A stretch of 64,000 nt of DNA from Deinococcus planocerae (GTDB taxonomy: Bacteria; Deinococcota; Deinococci; Deinococcales; Deinococcaceae), in contig NZ_PNOR01000002.1 of the NCBI RefSeq assembly GCF_002869765.1, forward strand, positions 62,001 through 126,000, written 5' to 3'. Both the position numbers and the translations under genes were made by a program. The stretch's first letter is position 1, and the number at the start of each line of letters is the position of its first letter. Below, piece after piece: positions 60,630 through 64,000 of the stretch. Under the pieces are notes generated by a model. That model was not told where the DNA came from, did not search any database, and saw only the letters and a program-made list of their open reading frames with translations.

Positions 60630-61516
60630 GGATGGAGGTGTCCTTCGTGCCCGGCGTGGGCGCCGGGCGGTTCCAGTTGTACGGTGCTGTGCTCGATGCC
60701 GTGCCGCTCGGCGACCTCGTGGACCTGGGCGAGCAGGCCGCCTTCGGGTCCGGGCACCACCAGATGCGCCGTGAGGTTGTGTTCGCCGCTGGTCACACTC
60801 CAGACGTGCAGGTCGTGAACCTCGGCGACCCCCGGCAGGGCCGCGAGATCCGCCCGGAGCACGTCCAGGTCCAGCCCCTCGGGCGTGCCCTCCATCAGCA
60901 CGTTCACGCTGGCCTTCAGCAGCGTCCAGGTGCGCGGCAGCACCCACAGGCCGATCAGCGCGCCCAGCACGGGGTCGATCCAGGTCAGGCCGGTGAAGCG
61001 GATCAGCAGGGCCCCGATGATCACCGCGACCGAGCCGAGCAGGTCACTCAGCACCTCCAGGTAGGCGGACTTCACGTTCAGGCTGCCCTGACTGCCGCCC
61101 ACCAGGATGCGGGCGCTGATCACGTTCACCAAGAGTCCCAGCACCGCCACGATCAGCATGGTGGTGCTCTGGATCTCGACCGGCTCGCGCAGGCGGCGGT
61201 AGGCCTCGAAGAGGATGTACATCCCGATAGCGAAGAGCGCCCCCGCGTTCACGGCCGCCGCCAGGATCTCGGCGCGGCGGTACCCGAAGGTGCGCCGACG
61301 GTCGGCCTGGCGCTGCCCGATGCGGATCGCAAACAGGGAGAGGGCCAGCGCCATCACGTCGGTGAGCATGTGCCCGGCGTCGGAGAGCAGCGCCAGGCTG
61401 CCCGAGAGGAAGCCGTAGATGACCTCGACGACCAGAAAGGTGCCAGTCAGCCCCAGGGCCAGGGTGAGTTGCCGGGCGCTCGCACTTGCCCCGTGGCTGT
61501 GCCCATGCTCACTCAT
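60626..61516 (-). CDS. Cation diffusion facilitator (CDF) transporter, CzcD/ZitB-like
   Basis: A 296-residue transporter with a His-rich N-terminus (EHGHSHG) and C-terminus (HAGHEGHLH). The helix 2 site is SLALLSDAGHMLTDV (HxxxD), and helix 5 has SAYLEVLSDLLGSVAV. The cytosolic domain contains LPGVAEVHDLHVWSVTSGEHNLTAHL. Typical of Zn2+/Cd2+/Co2+ exporters. Confidence 0.94.
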   Translation of the reverse strand: MSEHGHSHGASASARQLTLALGLTGTFLVVEVIYGFLSGSLALLSDAGHMLTDVMALALSLFAIRIGQRQADRRRTFGYRRAEILAAAVNAGALFAIGMYILFEAYRRLREPVEIQSTTMLIVAVLGLLVNVISARILVGGSQGSLNVKSAYLEVLSDLLGSVAVIIGALLIRFTGLTWIDPVLGALIGLWVLPRTWTLLKASVNVLMEGTPEGLDLDVLRADLAALPGVAEVHDLHVWSVTSGEHNLTAHLVVPGPEGGLLAQVHEVAERHGIEHSTVQLEPPGAHAGHEGHLHP

Positions 61517-62153
61517 GGGTCATGCCGTCCATTGGGGTTGCGGTCGCCTCGTCTTTTGGGGCCGTCGTCGGCGTCGGCGGCCGAACGCCCCGCCTGGCGA
61601 GCAGTGCGTCGATGGCCCCGATCTCCGACGTCTGCGCGGTCACGACCCGCCCGGCGAACGCCCGCACCTCCGGCCGGTTCAGGTCCCGCAAGGCCAACCG
61701 TGCCATCGCCACGCCTCCCTGGTGGTGCCGCCGCATCACCTGGAGGTACTGCCGCTCGGCCACACCCACGGGAAGGTACGCGAGTTCCTGAACCTGCTGG
61801 GGGGTCGCCAGGCCCATGCCCGTCCGGTCCATCCCCGCCAGCGGCGCCTCGGTTCCGGCCAGGGGTCGGCCCCAGGCCATCAACCAGCCCTGCATCTGCC
61901 CGATCTGGGCCTGCTGGGTGAGCAGGATGTCCTGCGCGAGGAGTTTCACCGCCGGGTCCGCCGCGCGCTTGACCATCGTGACGCTCATCTCGACCGCCTG
62001 GGCGTGGTGGGCGCTCATGTCGCGGGCAAAGGTCACGTCCGCGCTGCCCTCGGCGGGGGGACGGGGCCAGGCCAGGGCCAGCGCGCCGCCGAGCAGGGCC
62101 AGCCCCGCCACGCCGCCCAGGATCAGACGGTGCCGCTGTACGCGCCGCTGCAT
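61509..62153 (-). CDS. DUF305 family extracytoplasmic protein
   Basis: A 214-residue protein: a membrane anchor (LILGGVAGLALLGGALALAW) and a DUF305 domain with FARDMSAHHAQAVEMSVTMVKRA and RRHHQGGVAMARLAL, two His-rich helices. DUF305 (ferritin-like bundle) is common next to copper resistance genes. Start ATG 62153 overlaps the end of DUF3105 by 31 bases; its own stop overlaps the CDF start. Confidence 0.88.
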   Translation of the reverse strand: MQRRVQRHRLILGGVAGLALLGGALALAWPRPPAEGSADVTFARDMSAHHAQAVEMSVTMVKRAADPAVKLLAQDILLTQQAQIGQMQGWLMAWGRPLAGTEAPLAGMDRTGMGLATPQQVQELAYLPVGVAERQYLQVMRRHHQGGVAMARLALRDLNRPEVRAFAGRVVTAQTSEIGAIDALLARRGVRPPTPTTAPKDEATATPMDGMTHE

Positions 62154-62623
62154 GACGCTCCAACCTCCGGGGCCTCGCCCCCCTGCTCGTACTTCTGGAG
62201 GAACTGTTTCACGCGAGGGTCGTTCACGTCCTGCACCTTGAGCTGGGCGTTCCAGGCGGTCAGGACCAATGGCGCCGTCTGCGTCTCGTGCGGGGAGAGC
62301 AGGGTGTAGGTGCGGCCGTCCACCACCCGCTTCAGGGCCTCGACCTGCTCGGCAGGCAGCCCCGGTTTGTAGGTGAGCCACACGGCGCCGTGCTCCAGGC
62401 TGTGCACGGCGTACTCGTCGTAGAGGGGTCGGTTGTATACCCCGCAGTTCTGCCAGGCGGGGTTGTGCGCGCCACCGGGTGGGGGCGTCTGGGCGTAATT
62501 GACCCGGCCCTCCTGGTGGGCGCCGCCCTCATTCTTGAAGGTCTGGACGCCCTCGATGTCGCCGCCCCCCTGGGAGCAGGCGGCGAGCAGCACGGGCAGG
62601 GTCAGCAGCAGCATTCTCTTCAT
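62123..62623 (-). CDS. DUF3105 family lipoprotein
   Basis: A 166-residue protein with a lipobox (LPVLLAACS). The DUF3105 domain has NYAQTPPPGGAHNPAWQNCG and YAVHSLEHGAVWLTYKPG, conserved His residues. The function of the family is unknown. As a lipoprotein it would be a substrate of the LspA encoded just upstream; the two overlap by ATGA. Confidence 0.9.
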   Translation of the reverse strand: MKRMLLLTLPVLLAACSQGGGDIEGVQTFKNEGGAHQEGRVNYAQTPPPGGAHNPAWQNCGVYNRPLYDEYAVHSLEHGAVWLTYKPGLPAEQVEALKRVVDGRTYTLLSPHETQTAPLVLTAWNAQLKVQDVNDPRVKQFLQKYEQGGEAPEVGASCSGAYSGTV

Positions 62624-63171
62624 GGGTTCTCCTTGGTGTGAGTGGAAGCACGGGACTCAGGGGCGGGAGGTCCGTCGTGGTGCGCCCGGCGTTCTCTCCA
62701 CCCGGCCTGCAGCAGCAACCCGGCGACCCCGGCGCAGACCAGCATGTCCGACAGGTTAAAGATGGGAAAACGTCCACCGCCGAGTGTCCCGGACACGGCG
62801 TCCAGCAGCGGTGAGGTCAGGTAATCGACGACCGCGCCGCGTGTCAGGCCGTCGAGGGCGTTCCCGAGGGCCCCTGCCGCGATCAAGGCCAGCGGCCAGC
62901 GCTGGGCGCGGCCCAGGCGCCCCGACAGCAGCGCGGCCACGATCACCAGCCCCACGAGCAGGCGCAGGATCGCCAGGGGGGCCGGGAAGCTGCCCAGCAT
63001 GCCCCAGGCCATGCCCGGGTTCAGGGTGAAGTCCAGGTGCAGCACGCCCGGCAGCAGGGTCCGGTCGACGCCGGGGGTCAGGTTTGCCACCGCCCAGCGC
63101 TTAAGCAGCCCCTCCAGGGCGAGCAGGGCCAGGATCGCCGCCAGCGGCCACCCGCGTGACCCCACGCTCAC
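62620..63171 (-). CDS. lspA: Lipoprotein signal peptidase (signal peptidase II), copy 2
   Basis: A 183-residue polytopic protein. Core motifs are LNPGMAWGM, GALGNALDGLTRGAVVDYL (first catalytic Asp) and FPIFNLSDMLV (second). The first-helix aspartate (LDQ..K) of other LspA proteins is replaced by glutamate (LEGLLKRW), and the NTGAAF-type loop is altered to NPGMAW, so it is a divergent copy. A hydrophilic C-terminal tail of about 25 residues is added. Overlaps both neighbours by four bases. Confidence 0.9.
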   Translation of the reverse strand: MSVGSRGWPLAAILALLALEGLLKRWAVANLTPGVDRTLLPGVLHLDFTLNPGMAWGMLGSFPAPLAILRLLVGLVIVAALLSGRLGRAQRWPLALIAAGALGNALDGLTRGAVVDYLTSPLLDAVSGTLGGGRFPIFNLSDMLVCAGVAGLLLQAGWRERRAHHDGPPAPESRASTHTKENP

Positions 63172-63899
63172 GACGCCAGCTCCAGCAGGTACAGGGCCAC
63201 GAAGCCCGCGAAGAAGGCGGCGGTGATGAGGGGCGTCTCCTTCACCTCGTGCGCCTCGGTGAGCAGTTCCTCGGTCACCAGGAACAGCAGGGCCGCCGCC
63301 CCGAAGGACAGCACGATCTCCAGGGCGAGGCCGCTCAGCCCCTGGAGCAGCGACCCGCCCAGCAGCGCGCCCACGATCACCAGCAGGCTCAGCCCGGCCA
63401 CGGTGAGGACCGTGCGGCCCCGGGGCGTGCCGGACTCCCCCAGGCTGGAGGCCACCGAGACGCCCAGGAACAGCAGTTCCAGCGTCAGGGCCACCACCAG
63501 CAGGGTGCCGACCCGCGCGCCCGCCGCGAAGCCCACCCCGATCAGCAGGCCGTCGATCAGCACGTCGATGCCGACCACGGTCACCAGCCCGACGTTCCCA
63601 CCTGGGGCGGGCCCGCCCGCTGCCGGACGTTCCAGGCGCTCGGCCAGTTGCCGGATGACGAGCATCAGGCCCACGCCCAGCGAGAAGCCGATCACCACGC
63701 CGAGCGGCTGGTGGCCCCGGATGATCTCCGGCAGCAGTTCGCCCGCCACGGCGGCGAACACCACGCCCGCGGCGAAGTGCTGCACGAAGGAACGCAGCCG
63801 CTCGCCCGGCGTCCGGAAGGTGGCGGCCACCCCGCCGAACATGGTGGCTGCCACGGGAATCAGCGTAAGAGACAGGATTTGCGCGGTGAGAACGCTCAA
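63168..63899 (-). CDS. ZIP family divalent-metal transporter, copy 2
   Basis: A 243-residue membrane protein closely related to the one at 40188-40940: FVQHFAAGVVFAAVAGELLPEI, GIDVLIDGLLIGVGFAAG, EIVLSFGAAALLFLVTEELLTEAHEVKETPL-type residues. Start TTG 63899 overlaps the glutaredoxin stop (TTGA), indicating strong translational coupling. Direction of transport uncertain. Confidence 0.86.
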   Translation of the reverse strand: MSVLTAQILSLTLIPVAATMFGGVAATFRTPGERLRSFVQHFAAGVVFAAVAGELLPEIIRGHQPLGVVIGFSLGVGLMLVIRQLAERLERPAAGGPAPGGNVGLVTVVGIDVLIDGLLIGVGFAAGARVGTLLVVALTLELLFLGVSVASSLGESGTPRGRTVLTVAGLSLLVIVGALLGGSLLQGLSGLALEIVLSFGAAALLFLVTEELLTEAHEVKETPLITAAFFAGFVALYLLELAS

Positions 63900-64000
63900 G
63901 AGGGGGCGCTCTCTCCCCGCAGGGCCGCCAGAATCTGGGGGCGCTGGTCGTCGAAGGGACCGTAAAAGGCCTGCTCGCCGATGACGGTGACGGGGGCGAT
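63896..64000 (-). CDS. Glutaredoxin-like protein, 5' part outside window
   Basis: The last 34 codons of a gene entering from the right edge. IAPVTVIGEQAFYGPFDDQRPQIL matches VAPVTVIGEQAFFGTFEDQRPLLE of the dithiol glutaredoxin at 10823-11077. The active-site half lies beyond position 64000. It precedes the ZIP gene in the operon, repeating the glutaredoxin-first layout. Confidence 0.85.
   Translation of the reverse strand: MAPVTVIGEQAFYGPFDDQRPQILAALRGESAPS

Overview
The window is very GC-rich (roughly 70% by eye), with dense, mostly leftward operons joined by ATGA/GTGA/TTGA overlaps. The protein repertoire looks like Deinococcus or a close relative: a ccmF-ccmG-ccmH-ccmI block, CadC-type ArsR repressors, VanW, LysM/M23 and C39 secreted proteins, and many metal transporters. 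This assignment is by gene style, not by a search. I see no rRNA, tRNA, CRISPR array, replication gene or intact insertion sequence. Many paralogous pairs and several decayed genes suggest an accessory replicon or a plastic chromosomal region.

Layout. 1-6 kb: partial cell-wall amidase, DUF1345 protein, Ca2+/cation antiporter, a frameshifted CsoR-type repressor, a TlpA-like thioredoxin. 6-11 kb: leftward operon grx-cadC-uppP-lspA-CYP152 P450-methyltransferase. 11-14 kb: secreted WD40 protein and a sugar-dehydrogenase-like lipoprotein. 15-22.7 kb: leftward operon Zn/Cd/Pb P-type ATPase-P450-lpd, divergent from lnt, followed by a CDF transporter and a scrap of a second lnt. 23-29 kb: secreted and envelope proteins (decayed LysM/M23, redoxin, C39 peptidase, SGNH-like). 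29-31 kb: LOG-rpe and two tandem small acidic proteins. 31-36 kb: decayed DUF1345, a membrane protein with a cysteine-less HMA-like domain, an apiosidase-like glycosidase. 36-47 kb: LysM/M23, VanW, two secreted phospholipase-D-like proteins, ZIP transporter, GH1 and SDR, and a decayed copy of the 24-26 kb block. 47-53 kb: cytochrome c maturation and a small PBP. 53-64 kb: two leftward metal operons: (a) grx, small protein, DUF6328, broken Nramp, small membrane protein, DUF1345; (b) grx, ZIP, lspA, DUF3105, DUF305, CDF, SCO, cadC, small protein, CDF, lnt.

How it fits together. A short dyad, TGWACA-N2-TGYWCA-like, recurs ten times. Most copies lie just upstream of the metal genes, the phospholipase-D-like genes or the glutaredoxin-led operons. 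Two CadC-like repressors are encoded in the window and are the natural candidate readers. The inferred regulon joins divalent-metal transport (P-type ATPase, CDF, ZIP, Nramp, CaCA) with envelope work (UppP, two LspA, two Lnt, PLD-like enzymes, a CYP152 fatty-acid P450). The combination of a P-type ATPase, an undecaprenyl-pyrophosphate phosphatase and a lipoprotein signal peptidase recalls the PbrA/PbrB/PbrC lead-resistance logic of Cupriavidus. Here, however, UppP is of the BacA type, the regulator is CadC-like, and glutaredoxins and P450s have been added.
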